Assembly: GCA_963764205.1 (NCBI GenBank)
Contig: CAVXRN010000003.1
Coordinates: 216,136 to 280,135 of the forward strand
Length of the DNA: 64,000 nt
Direction: 5' to 3'
Source of the DNA: Chersky-840 sp963764205
GTDB lineage: Bacteria; Actinomycetota; Acidimicrobiia; Acidimicrobiales; UBA8190
Below the pieces are notes generated by a model. It saw only the letters and a program-made list of their open reading frames with translations, was not told where the DNA came from and searched no databases. Shown here in pieces: positions 38,798 to 46,034 of the stretch (its first letter is position 1; every line of letters starts with the position of its first letter). Made by a program: the position numbers and the translations under genes.

Positions 38798-39004
38798 TCA
38801 GCCGGCCTGCGTGTACCGGTCCGCCAGGTAGCGGTTCACGTCATCCTCACGGAGACGGAACGACTTGCCAACACGTACTGCAGGGAGCTCTCCTGCATTG
38901 ATCAATCGGTACACGGTCATATTGGACACTCTCAGCGTGCTCGCTACCTCGCGTACAGTCAGGTAACGAGCGCTGGTGACGTCATCTGCGCTCAGTGGAA
39001 TCAC
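38798..39004 (-). CDS. Excisionase-family helix-turn-helix protein
   Basis: A 68-residue MerR-like/excisionase domain: YLTVREVASTLRVSNMTVYR (helix-turn-helix) then LINAGELPAVRVGKSFRLRE (wing) and DDVNRYLADRY. GTG at 39004 sits right behind GGGAGAGGG. Such stand-alone HTH_17 proteins are common regulators in actinobacteria (the BldC group is related in size). Despite the family name there is no prophage here, so a chromosomal regulatory role is more likely. Confidence 0.88.
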   Translation of the reverse strand: MIPLSADDVTSARYLTVREVASTLRVSNMTVYRLINAGELPAVRVGKSFRLREDDVNRYLADRYTQAG

Positions 39005-39137
39005 CCCTCTCCCGCCTGAGGCGACTGTACGCCAATGTGGTGAATGTTGGAAAGTGAGAACTCCAGAAAGCTGCTGCTCGGCGGGCCAGCGGGGCCGGGG
39101 CACGGGGGCGGGACCCGGCCCCGGGGGTCGACGAGGC

Positions 39138-39935
39138 TCAGCGCGCCAGACGCCGGGAGCGCTCGGTGGCCGCGGCCACGGCCGCGGTGATCGCCACCCG
39201 GATCCCCCGGTCCTCGAGCACCCGCAGGCCGGCCTCGGTCGTGCCGCCGGGCGAGGTCACCGCTTCGCGGAGGCGCTCGGGTGCCTCTCCCGACTCCGCC
39301 AGGAGCCGGGCCGAGCCGCTCAGGGTCTCGATGACGAGGAGCCGGCTCACCTCTTCCGACAGCCCCACGGCCATGCCCGCGTCGATCAGGGCTTCGACCA
39401 CCAGGAACACATAGGCCGGACCTGAGCCCGACAGGCCCGTGACGGCGTCGAGCGAGGTCTCGGGGAGGCGGACGACGCATCCCACCGCGCCCAGGAGCTC
39501 CTCGGCCCACAGCAGGTCGGGCTCGGTCACCCTCGACCCGGCCGCGATGGCGGAGATGCCCGCTCCGACCGTGGCGGGGGTGTTGGGCATGGCCCGCACC
39601 ACCGCCGTGGCCCGCGGGAGCCACGATTCGAGGCGGTCCAGGGGCACGCCCGCCATGATGGAGAGGACCCGAGCCACCCCGGTGCCCGACAGACCCCGGC
39701 ACGCCTCTTCACCCACGCCCGGCTTGACGGCGACGACCGCGGCGGGCGCGGCAGGCGCGTGGGCGATGTCGGCGAAGGCCTCGACGCCTGGGAGCTCGTC
39801 GGTGAGCTGCGCCCGGCGTTGCGCCGCGGGCTCGACCACGACGATGTCGCTCGGGCTCCACCCGGCGCCCAGAAGCCCGTGGACGAGCGCGCCACCCATA
39901 CGTCCACCACCGACGACGAGCAACTTCGTTTTCAC
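39138..39935 (-). CDS. proC: Pyrroline-5-carboxylate reductase
   Basis: A 265-residue final enzyme of proline synthesis. The NAD(P) site is KLLVVGGGRMGGALVHGLLG. Then VVRAMPNTPATVGAGISAIA, the PCA-binding region SLDAVTGLSGSGPAYVFLVV, and LREAVTSPGGTTEAGLRVLE. GTG at 39935 is supported by TAGCGT seven bases upstream and fits the usual length; there is no ribosome site. Confidence 0.95.
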   Translation of the reverse strand: MKTKLLVVGGGRMGGALVHGLLGAGWSPSDIVVVEPAAQRRAQLTDELPGVEAFADIAHAPAAPAAVVAVKPGVGEEACRGLSGTGVARVLSIMAGVPLDRLESWLPRATAVVRAMPNTPATVGAGISAIAAGSRVTEPDLLWAEELLGAVGCVVRLPETSLDAVTGLSGSGPAYVFLVVEALIDAGMAVGLSEEVSRLLVIETLSGSARLLAESGEAPERLREAVTSPGGTTEAGLRVLEDRGIRVAITAAVAAATERSRRLAR

Positions 39936-39942
39936 CGTGGCC

Positions 39943-39948
39943 ACGCTA
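39943..39948 (-). promoter_or_regulatory. -10-like TAGCGT, seven bases before GTG 39935
   Basis: Fits a leaderless proC transcript. Confidence 0.45.
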
Positions 39949-40006
39949 GTGACGATGCCGGAGAGGGTGGTGACGAGCCGGGTGCCGACCGCAATGACGA
40001 ACCGGG

Positions 40007-40054
40007 TGACAACCGTTGCGTGGACCGTACTGACAACCGTTGCGTGGACTGCGC
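40007..40054. repeat. 24-base direct repeat, two copies
   Basis: tgacaaccgttgcgtggac at 40007 and again at 40031, each within a 24-base unit, with a third truncated copy (tgacaacgatctgg) at 40055. It lies in the 341-base gene-free gap between proC and the ybjN-like gene, about 70 bases upstream of proC. There is no spacer structure as in CRISPR. Confidence 0.8.
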
Positions 40055-40243
40055 TGACAACGATCTGGTGAGCGCGGTGACTCCGATCCCGGCGACCGTG
40101 GTGACGCGGCGCGGCCCGAGGAACCCTGGACACCGGTCGCACTTCCCCGATCGACCGACATCACCAGCCCCTCGGGCCGTGCGCCTTGGCACCCTAGCCC
40201 CTACGCGACGCGCGCGCCGAAGCAATGTCGCGTGGACATCGAT

Positions 40244-40265
40244 GCGCGCGCGCATTCGCGCGCGC
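40244..40265 (-). terminator. Alternating CG hairpin after the ybjN-like gene
   Basis: gcgcgcgcg, loop catt, cgcgcgcgc: a nine-base-pair stem 12 bases past the ybjN stop. It is a probable terminator without a U-tract. The alternating CG run could also adopt Z-DNA. Confidence 0.45.
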
Positions 40266-40276
40266 GACATGTCGCG

Positions 40277-40753
40277 TCACGCAGGACGGCGGCGCCGGTA
40301 CCGACCCGCGAACCCGATGCTCATGGCTGTGGGAAAGTACTCGTCGACGTACGCGAGGCTCGAACCGACGATGCGATCGAGCTCGTCGTCGGTGACCGAG
40401 TTGACGGGAATTTCTCCGACGAGGTACACCGCGTCCTCGGCGCCGAGGGCGAACCGCATCTGGTACAGATCGACGTTGCGACGCAAGAGGTACTCGAATG
40501 TCGCTTCGACGTTCACCTCGGGCGCCGGCATGACCTGCGCCTCGTGGTGCAGCGTCCGCTGTCGGACGGTGAGCCACACCGTGACGAAGTCCTTCTCCTC
40601 GCCCCGCAACCGGAGATACCACCGACCTGCCTCGGGCTGGTGGTCGACGGCCACCACCGCGCTTCCTTCGGCGAGGCGGGCGGCCGACCAGTGCTGGATC
40701 ACCGCATCACAGGCGGCGCGCTCCTCGGGTGAGGCGATGTCGGCGGGAGGCAC
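40277..40753 (-). CDS. YbjN-domain protein
   Basis: A 158-residue protein of the YbjN / type-III-secretion-chaperone-like fold family: GRWYLRLRGEEKDFVTVWLT, EATFEYLLRRNVDLYQMRF, DDELDRIVGSSLAYVDEYFP. In mycobacteria the same pairing is seen, with a YbjN gene next to mshA. GTG at 40753 lies 24 bases after the mshA stop, so both are likely one transcript. The exact role is unknown. Confidence 0.85.
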   Translation of the reverse strand: MPPADIASPEERAACDAVIQHWSAARLAEGSAVVAVDHQPEAGRWYLRLRGEEKDFVTVWLTVRQRTLHHEAQVMPAPEVNVEATFEYLLRRNVDLYQMRFALGAEDAVYLVGEIPVNSVTDDELDRIVGSSLAYVDEYFPTAMSIGFAGRYRRRRPA

Positions 40754-40777
40754 GCAGCCGGGGTCCGGAGCTCGAGG

Positions 40778-42043
40778 TCAGCGGCAGTCGACGAGTCGCT
40801 CGGCCGTGAGCTCCTCGTAGGTCGCACGCAGCAACGATGCCGCCTGCGCCCAGGTGTAGCGGCGGGACCGGACGACCGCGCCGGTGGCCAGACGCTCGGC
40901 CAACAGCGGGTCGGCCAGAACGTGCGAGGCCGCCCGGGCGAACGCCTCGGGGGTCGAGGGGTCGACGACGAGCCCGGTGTGCCCGTGTTCGACCAGGGTC
41001 GTGAGGCCCCCGACCGCAGCGGCGACGACCGGCGTCCCACACGCGGCCGCCTCGAGCGCCACCAGGCCGAAGGACTCGGACCGGCTCGGCACGATGCAGA
41101 GGTCCGCGGCGCGGTAGTACGTGGAGAGCAGCTCGTGCGGTTGCGGCTCCTCGAAGCGCACCCGCGCCGCCAGCCCGAGCTCACCCACGAGCTTCTGCAG
41201 CGAGGCGAGGTGCTCTTCGCCACGGGGACCGCTCGGCCCTCCGACCACGAGGAGGTGCGCGTCGGGGTGGTCGTGCATGGCCGCCAGGGCGCGTACGGCC
41301 ACGTCGGCACCCTTGAGGGGTTGGATCCGTCCCACGAACAACAACAGAGGGTCGTGCTCGGGCAGTCCGAGGGCGCGACGAGCCTGGGGGCGGTGGCCGG
41401 GGCCGAAGAAGGCGTGATCCACCCCGGGTGCGACGACGCGGATGCGGGCGGGGTCGCCGTCGTAGAGCTCCGCCAGCTGCGCCGCCTCGACCGAGCACGA
41501 TGCCAGCACCACGTCCGAGCAGCGCATGATGGTGGCCTCGGCTTCGGCGCGCCGGTGGGGCTCGTCGCTCGACACCTCTTCCGGGCTCGCCTCGGCCTTC
41601 ACCCGGGCCAGGGTGTGGAACGTCGACACGAGAGGCAGGTCGAGCTCGTGCTTGATGCGGTGACCGGCGAGACCCGACAGCCAGTAGTTGGCGTGGACGG
41701 CGTCGAACCCGGTCTCCTCGTGCACCAGGGGGTCGACGCCTGCCCCCGAAGTCATGAGGGAAAGGACGTTGTCGGTGAACTCGTCGACGACCGAAGGGAG
41801 CTCTTCTTTGGCCATGGGGCCCAAGGGGCCCGCCGGCACGTGGTGGACACGGAGTCCGGGCTCCACCGCGACGGTCGCCGGCACCGCCTCGGACCACGCC
41901 CGCGTGTAGACGTCGCATTCCACGCCGGCCCGGGCCAGGGCGGTGGACAGCTCTCGGACGTAGACGTTCATCCCCCCGCCGTCCCCGGTCCCGGGTTGGG
42001 CCAGGGGCGAGGTGTGAAGGGAGAGTACTGAGAGGCGACGCAC
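40778..42043 (-). CDS. mshA: D-inositol-3-phosphate glycosyltransferase (mycothiol synthesis)
   Basis: A 421-residue GT4 enzyme that makes GlcNAc-inositol-phosphate, the first step to mycothiol. Typical parts: LSLHTSPLAQPGTGDGGGMN, NVYVRELSTALARAGVECDV, HANYWLSGLAGH, LLLFVGRIQPLKGADVAVRA and SRSESFGLVALEAAACGTPV (the EX7E-type site). Start GTG at 42043, with TAGGCT eight bases upstream. Its presence means the organism most likely uses mycothiol as its main thiol. Confidence 0.95.
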   Translation of the reverse strand: MRRLSVLSLHTSPLAQPGTGDGGGMNVYVRELSTALARAGVECDVYTRAWSEAVPATVAVEPGLRVHHVPAGPLGPMAKEELPSVVDEFTDNVLSLMTSGAGVDPLVHEETGFDAVHANYWLSGLAGHRIKHELDLPLVSTFHTLARVKAEASPEEVSSDEPHRRAEAEATIMRCSDVVLASCSVEAAQLAELYDGDPARIRVVAPGVDHAFFGPGHRPQARRALGLPEHDPLLLFVGRIQPLKGADVAVRALAAMHDHPDAHLLVVGGPSGPRGEEHLASLQKLVGELGLAARVRFEEPQPHELLSTYYRAADLCIVPSRSESFGLVALEAAACGTPVVAAAVGGLTTLVEHGHTGLVVDPSTPEAFARAASHVLADPLLAERLATGAVVRSRRYTWAQAASLLRATYEELTAERLVDCR

Positions 42044-42051
42044 CGGCGGTG

Positions 42052-42057
42052 AGCCTA
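42052..42057 (-). promoter_or_regulatory. -10-like TAGGCT, eight bases before GTG 42043
   Basis: Fits a leaderless mshA transcript. Confidence 0.4.
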
Positions 42058-42140
42058 CCTGGGAGTTCGTGGGGACCGTCCGGCGCTCGACGGCTCGGCG
42101 GGCGCCCGCTCGGTGGCCGACGGCGTCGAGCCGGGCCCTC

Positions 42141-42575
42141 CTACAGGCCCGCCGAGGTCCCTGCCGGGCCGGCCACCATCTCGGCGGCGTCCTCGGACTC
42201 CGGCGCGTCGTCGCTCTCGGGCTGGTCGTCGTTCTCGTGGCGGAAGGACAGGTAGATGCGGATGAGCGCCTGCTTCTGCTCTTCGGTCAGATGGGCATCG
42301 GCGAGGATCTCGCGTGCCAGGTCGGTCTCGCCCGTGCCGGGCTCGAGGATGCCCGCCTGGACGTAGAGCGTCTCGGCGGAGATGCGTAGCGCCTTGGCGA
42401 TCTGTTGGAGGATCTCGGCCGAAGGGCGGCGCAGTCCCCGCTCGATCTGGCTCAGGTAGGGGTTGGAGATCCCGGCCAGCTCCGACAGCCTCCGCAGCGA
42501 GAGCCGGGCCGTGGACCGTTGCTCTCGGATGAAGGCACCGAGGTCGCCCCAGCGATCAGGGAGTTGCTTGGGCAC
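42141..42575 (-). CDS. XRE-family helix-turn-helix regulator
   Basis: A 144-residue protein. The HTH is at residues 12-67: LGAFIREQRSTARLSLRRL, SELAGISNPYLSQIERGLRR, PSAEILQQIAKALRISAETL. The C-terminal half ends in an acidic tail (DDQPESDDAPESEDAAEM). GTG at 42575 has GAGGAG seven bases upstream. Homologues of this type sit next to rsiG-like genes in several actinobacteria, but any functional link is inference. Its target is unknown. Confidence 0.88.
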   Translation of the reverse strand: MPKQLPDRWGDLGAFIREQRSTARLSLRRLSELAGISNPYLSQIERGLRRPSAEILQQIAKALRISAETLYVQAGILEPGTGETDLAREILADAHLTEEQKQALIRIYLSFRHENDDQPESDDAPESEDAAEMVAGPAGTSAGL

Positions 42576-42606
42576 GGCTGGACTCCTCGGGTGATCGGAC
42601 CGGCGA

Positions 42607-43147
42607 TCAGGCCAGCAGGCCGTCGACCGACGCCTCGCCTGTCTTGTACCGGCTGACGATCTCAGCCTGCAGGGTGTCGATGCGCTCGTGCAGGGCGCGC
42701 CGCTGGTCCGAGATGCGCTGCTCGATGGCGGTGAGCTGCTCGCCCACGGTACGGAGCTCGGCTTCGCTCATCGTCGTGAGCAGCGGCGGTGTGCTCCGCG
42801 TCGAGCACGGCGTCGAGCTCCACGGTGAGATCGTCCCGGTCGAGGTCGGGTGACATCTGTGACGGCAGGCGGCCATAGCCCTGCGGACGCGCCGGTCCCG
42901 AGCCGATGATCGACGGCAGCCGCTCCACCAGGGAGTCGAGATCGTCGCCGGCGTCGCCGTGGTGGTCGAGACAGGCGTGGACGAGGTCCAATCGCCCTTG
43001 GGCCATGCGGCGCAGGTACGACACCGCCGTCTCGGCTTCTTGGCACTCGGCGCGCATCGCCCGCACGTCCTCGAGCGAGCGCTCGGGGAGGCCGGCGAGG
43101 TAGTCGGGGGCGAGCAACCGCTCGAGCTGCGTTTCCAACCAGGCCAT
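42607..43147 (-). CDS. rsiG: RsiG-type c-di-GMP-responsive anti-sigma factor (one frameshift)
   Basis: The N-terminal part contains the exact RsiG c-di-GMP signature E(X)3S(X)2R(X)3Q(X)3D as ETAVSYLRRMAQGRLD. After an indel near 42785, the protein continues with TTMSEAELRTVGEQLTAIEQ and a second copy EQRISDQRRALHERID, where Q is replaced by H. The end is YKTGEASVDGLLA at 42607. The span is one base over whole codons (about 180 residues), matching RsiG size. In Streptomyces, RsiG with c-di-GMP holds the sigma factor WhiG inactive. No WhiG gene lies in the window. ATG at 43147 has TACGCT seven bases upstream. Confidence 0.85.
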
Positions 43148-43154
43148 CACGGCG

Positions 43155-43160
43155 AGCGTA
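43155..43160 (-). promoter_or_regulatory. -10-like TACGCT, seven bases before ATG 43147
   Basis: Fits a leaderless rsiG transcript. Confidence 0.4.
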
Positions 43161-43193
43161 CTCCCCACGCCGACGATCTCCGCACTCTCGCGC

Positions 43194-43649
43194 TCAGCGC
43201 ACCGAGCCGGCACGCCAGGAGGGGGCGTAGCGGCGGATCACCCGGCCGAGGACGGCGGAGGTCGGCACCGGCCCGAAGCTCCGGCTGTCGGTGGACACCT
43301 CGGGGTTGTCACCCCGGAGCACGATCTCGTCCTCGAGGACTGCACCCACCCTCTTGACGAGGACCCGCTTGGCGTCGCGGGGGTCGCGCACCGCTACGAC
43401 GTCGCCCGCGTGCAGGGTCGGGGCGCGCACGACGAGAAGGCGGTCGCCCGGCGCCAGGGTGGGCTCCATGCTCCTGCCCTCGACCGCCACCCGGCGCGGG
43501 CGGACGACCACGGCGCCGACGGCACCCGTGACGGCAAGGGCGGCGGCGACCCCGACTCCGAGCCAGCGCGCACCGGGCCGGCGCCGGCCGGCCGGACACC
43601 GTCGGCCCTGGACAGCGCCCTCGACAGCGCCCTGGACCGCAGGGTTCAC
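43194..43649 (-). CDS. sodX: Nickel-SOD maturation peptidase (S26 signal-peptidase type)
   Basis: A 151-residue membrane-anchored S26 peptidase. One N-terminal helix (LGVGVAAALAVTGAVGAVVV), then the serine motif VEGRSMEPTLAPGDRLLVV, and the lysine motif RDAKRVLVKRVGAVLEDEI, then LRGDNPEVSTDSRSFGPVP. It is divergent from sodN, as is usual for sodX/sodN pairs, and should remove the SodN propeptide to expose His1. GTG at 43649 has GAAGG upstream. Confidence 0.88.
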   Translation of the reverse strand: MNPAVQGAVEGAVQGRRCPAGRRRPGARWLGVGVAAALAVTGAVGAVVVRPRRVAVEGRSMEPTLAPGDRLLVVRAPTLHAGDVVAVRDPRDAKRVLVKRVGAVLEDEIVLRGDNPEVSTDSRSFGPVPTSAVLGRVIRRYAPSWRAGSVR

Positions 43650-43670
43650 CCTTTGCCTTCTGTGGGTAAT
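43644..43670 (+). promoter_or_regulatory. SigB/SigF-like promoter for sodN
   Basis: GTTC at 43644-43647, 16 bases, GGGTAAT at 43664-43670, about 50 bases before the sodN start. It has the same spacing as the site at 5809. The -35 overlaps the sodX start codon region. Confidence 0.45.
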
Positions 43671-43718
43671 GTGAGCGCGACCCCCATCGAGTTCACTCTG
43701 CACGAAGGAGCCCCACCC

Positions 43719-44138
43719 ATGCGCATCGTCGACCGCCTCATGTCGTCCGTCGACCGGATCGCCCCTCCCCTGACCGTGCACGCCCACTGCGACCTCCCCT
43801 GCGGCGTGTACGACCCCGCGCAGGCGAGGATCGAGGCCGAGTCGGTCAAGGCGTGCATGGAGAAGTTCAACGCGTCGGACGACGAGGTGTTCAAGGAGCG
43901 TGCGGTCTTCATCAAGGAGGAGCGGGCCGACCTCGTGAAGCACCACCTTTGGGTGCTGTGGACCGACTACTTCAAGCCCGACCACCTGGCCAAGTATCCG
44001 CAGCTGCACGAGCTGTTCTGGAAGGCCACCAAGGCGGCGGGCGAGACGAAGAAGACCAACGACCCCAAGGTCGGCCAGGGCCTGCTCGACCAGATCAAGG
44101 AGATCGACACGATCTTCTGGGAGACCAAGAAGGGCTAG
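43719..44138 (+). CDS. sodN: Nickel superoxide dismutase
   Basis: A 139-residue NiSOD. The nickel hook is HCDLPCGVYDP (His1, Cys2, Cys6 after processing). It is preceded by a 22-residue leader ending VHA, so cleavage is expected before H23. The rest matches the four-helix NiSOD fold (PAQARIEAESVKACMEKFN, HHLWVLWTDYFKPDHL). ATG at 43719 follows AAGGAG at eight bases. It removes superoxide in the cytoplasm without iron or manganese. Confidence 0.96.
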   Translation: MRIVDRLMSSVDRIAPPLTVHAHCDLPCGVYDPAQARIEAESVKACMEKFNASDDEVFKERAVFIKEERADLVKHHLWVLWTDYFKPDHLAKYPQLHELFWKATKAAGETKKTNDPKVGQGLLDQIKEIDTIFWETKKG

Positions 44139-44153
44139 AACCCGAACCCGGCC

Positions 44154-44170
44154 CCGGCCGCCCAGGCCGG
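44154..44170. terminator. Hairpin between the convergent sodN and dksA-like genes
   Basis: ccggcc, loop gccca, ggccgg; a six-base-pair GC stem 16 bases after the sodN stop. There is no U-tract. Possible bidirectional terminator. Confidence 0.4.
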
Positions 44171-44196
44171 CCTAGCGGGTCAATCAGCCTCGCCGG

Positions 44197-44544
44197 TCAG
44201 CGCAGCGCGAAGGGCAGGTGCTGGGCGCAGAAGCGGGCGGTCGGTGTGTGGGCCAACACGTCGTCGTCGATGATGGCGCCGCAGTGCTCGCATTGTCCGT
44301 AGGTGCCCTCGTCGAGCAGGGCGAGGGCACGCTCCACATCGGCGAGCTCGGTCTCGATGGAGTCCAACAGCGTCCCGTCGATGTCGAGCTCGGCTGACGT
44401 GAGGTCGTCGGCGAGCACGTCACCGTGGGCGACCACGTCGTCGTCGACAATCAGGCCGTCGTCGATCAGGTGGCCGTCGTCAATCAGGCCTTCGTCGGCC
44501 TCCCCGTCGAGGCCATCGGACCACTGTTCCACCACGTCGTCCAC
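44197..44544 (-). CDS. DksA/TraR-type zinc-finger protein
   Basis: A 115-residue protein with an acidic first half (LIDDGHLIDDGLIVDDD) and a C-terminal zinc finger YGQCEHCGAIIDDDVLAHTP then ARFCAQH, where the fourth ligand is His rather than Cys. DksA-family proteins bind the RNA polymerase secondary channel; the coiled-coil part (SIETELADVERALALLDEG) is short. GTG at 44544 is chosen because TACCAT lies exactly seven bases upstream; longer starts would overlap the divergent gene's promoter. Confidence 0.82.
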   Translation of the reverse strand: MDDVVEQWSDGLDGEADEGLIDDGHLIDDGLIVDDDVVAHGDVLADDLTSAELDIDGTLLDSIETELADVERALALLDEGTYGQCEHCGAIIDDDVLAHTPTARFCAQHLPFALR

Positions 44545-44551
44545 GGAGCCG

Positions 44552-44557
44552 ATGGTA
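44552..44557 (-). promoter_or_regulatory. -10-like TACCAT, seven bases before GTG 44544
   Basis: Fits a leaderless transcript of the DksA-like gene. It lies back-to-back with the TAGACT at 44595 for the divergent gene. Confidence 0.45.
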
Positions 44558-44594
44558 CCGGCCGTTGTCGTGGGAGGGCGCGACGGTGCGCCCG

Positions 44595-44600
44595 TAGACT
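44595..44600 (+). promoter_or_regulatory. -10-like TAGACT, six bases before GTG 44607
   Basis: Fits a leaderless transcript of the cysteine-desulfurase-like gene. Confidence 0.4.
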
Positions 44601-44606
44601 TGGGTC

Positions 44607-46007
44607 GTGACCGAGCCGGTGGAGCCGCCCGCCCGGTTGGTGGGCGACGAGACACGCGTCCCGTGCGTCGACGGAACCCAACGGCGCTACGTGAACCTCG
44701 ACGCCGCCGCCTCGACCAGCGCCTTTCCTTCGGTGATGGCCGCGGTCGAGGAATTCGTGCCCATGTACTCGAGCGTCCACCGCGGTGCGGGGTTCAAGTC
44801 GCGCCTGGCAACAGCGGCGTACGAGTCGGCCCGCGACAGCGCTCTCGCCTTCGCCGGCGCGAGCCGGGAGGGCGACATCGCCATCCTGTGCCGCAACACC
44901 ACCGAGGCGCTCAACCAGCTCGCCTACCGGCTCCGGTTCGAGCCCGACGACGTGGTGCTCACGACGGTGGTGGAGCACCACGCCAACCTGTTGCCATGGG
45001 GACGGGTGGCGAACCGGCGCTACGTCGAGTGCGGGCCCGACGGGACCTTCGAGACCGACGACGTCGTGGCGGGGTTGGAGCAGACACCGCGACCCCGGGT
45101 GCTCGCCCTCACCGGGGCGTCGAACGTGACGGGATGGGTGCCACCGGTAGCCGAGATCGTGGACGCCGCCCACGAGCGCGGGGTGCCGGTCGTGCTCGAC
45201 GCGGCGCAGCTCGCCCCCCACCGGCCCATCCCGGCGCAGGCCGACTTCGTGGCGTTCAGCGGTCACAAGCTCTATGCGCCGTTCGGCGCGGGCGTGCTCG
45301 TGGGGCCGGCCGGCGCCTTCGCCGACGGTGATCCGTTCTTGGCGGGCGGGGGGGCCGTGGACCTCGTCGACCTCGACGAGGTGTGGTGGACCGAGCCCCC
45401 CGAACGCGAGGAGGCGGGGTCGCCCAACGTGATCGGGGCGGTCGCGCTCGAGGCGGCGCTGACCGAGCTCGGGCGCATCGGGTGGGACACGATCGCCGCC
45501 CACGAGCACGCGCTGGCGGCTCGGCTCCGGCGCGGGCTCGCCGCCATCGAGGGGGTGCGCGTGCTTGGCCCGTCGCTCGACACCGACACCCTTGCCATCG
45601 CCGCCTTCGTGGTGCAGGGCGTGGACCACGCCCTGGTGGCGGCCCGGTTGAGCGCCGAATGGGGCATCGGCGTGCGGCACGGGTGCTTCTGCGCCCATCC
45701 CTATCTCATCCGGCTCCTGGGCTTGCCGCCCGCCGCGATCGACGCCTACCGAGAGCAGGTCCGGGCGGGGGACCACCGCCTCATGCCCGGGGCGGTGCGC
45801 GCCAGCTGCGGGATCTCGAGCACCGAGGTCGATGTCGACACGCTGCTCGAGGCGGTGGCCCGCATCGCCACCGAGGCGCAGTCCGGGATCGCGACGGCGG
45901 TGCCGTACGTCCAAGACGTCGACACCGGCGACTTCTGGCCCGTGAGCGACGAGCCGGGGTGGCGGGGCCACGAGCGCGAGACGGGCGCGTCGTGCGCCCG
46001 GGGCTGA
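44607..46007 (+). CDS. Class-V aminotransferase, cysteine desulfurase-like
   Basis: A 466-residue PLP enzyme of the SufS/CsdA group. Seen: YVNLDAAASTSAFPSVMAAV, SSVHRGAGFKSRLATAAYES, RNTTEALNQLAYRL, TTVVEHHANLLPWGRV, VVLDAAQLAPHRPI, FVAFSGHKLYAPFGAGVLVG with the PLP lysine, and VRHGCFCAHPYLIRLLGL. The last holds the loop where desulfurases carry a catalytic cysteine (GCFCAHP, plausible). It is not next to suf genes, so a desulfurase for another thiol pathway or an isopenicillin-epimerase-like role is open. Confidence 0.85.
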   Translation: MTEPVEPPARLVGDETRVPCVDGTQRRYVNLDAAASTSAFPSVMAAVEEFVPMYSSVHRGAGFKSRLATAAYESARDSALAFAGASREGDIAILCRNTTEALNQLAYRLRFEPDDVVLTTVVEHHANLLPWGRVANRRYVECGPDGTFETDDVVAGLEQTPRPRVLALTGASNVTGWVPPVAEIVDAAHERGVPVVLDAAQLAPHRPIPAQADFVAFSGHKLYAPFGAGVLVGPAGAFADGDPFLAGGGAVDLVDLDEVWWTEPPEREEAGSPNVIGAVALEAALTELGRIGWDTIAAHEHALAARLRRGLAAIEGVRVLGPSLDTDTLAIAAFVVQGVDHALVAARLSAEWGIGVRHGCFCAHPYLIRLLGLPPAAIDAYREQVRAGDHRLMPGAVRASCGISSTEVDVDTLLEAVARIATEAQSGIATAVPYVQDVDTGDFWPVSDEPGWRGHERETGASCARG

Positions 46008-46034
46008 GAGCGGCCCCCCGAGGGAAGGTGTCGC

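Noticed and set aside
38798..39004. Prophage excisionase
   Set aside because: No integrase or phage genes near it; stand-alone proteins of this fold are common chromosomal regulators in actinobacteria.
40007..40070. CRISPR-like array
   Set aside because: Two units in direct tandem with no unique spacers and no cas genes.
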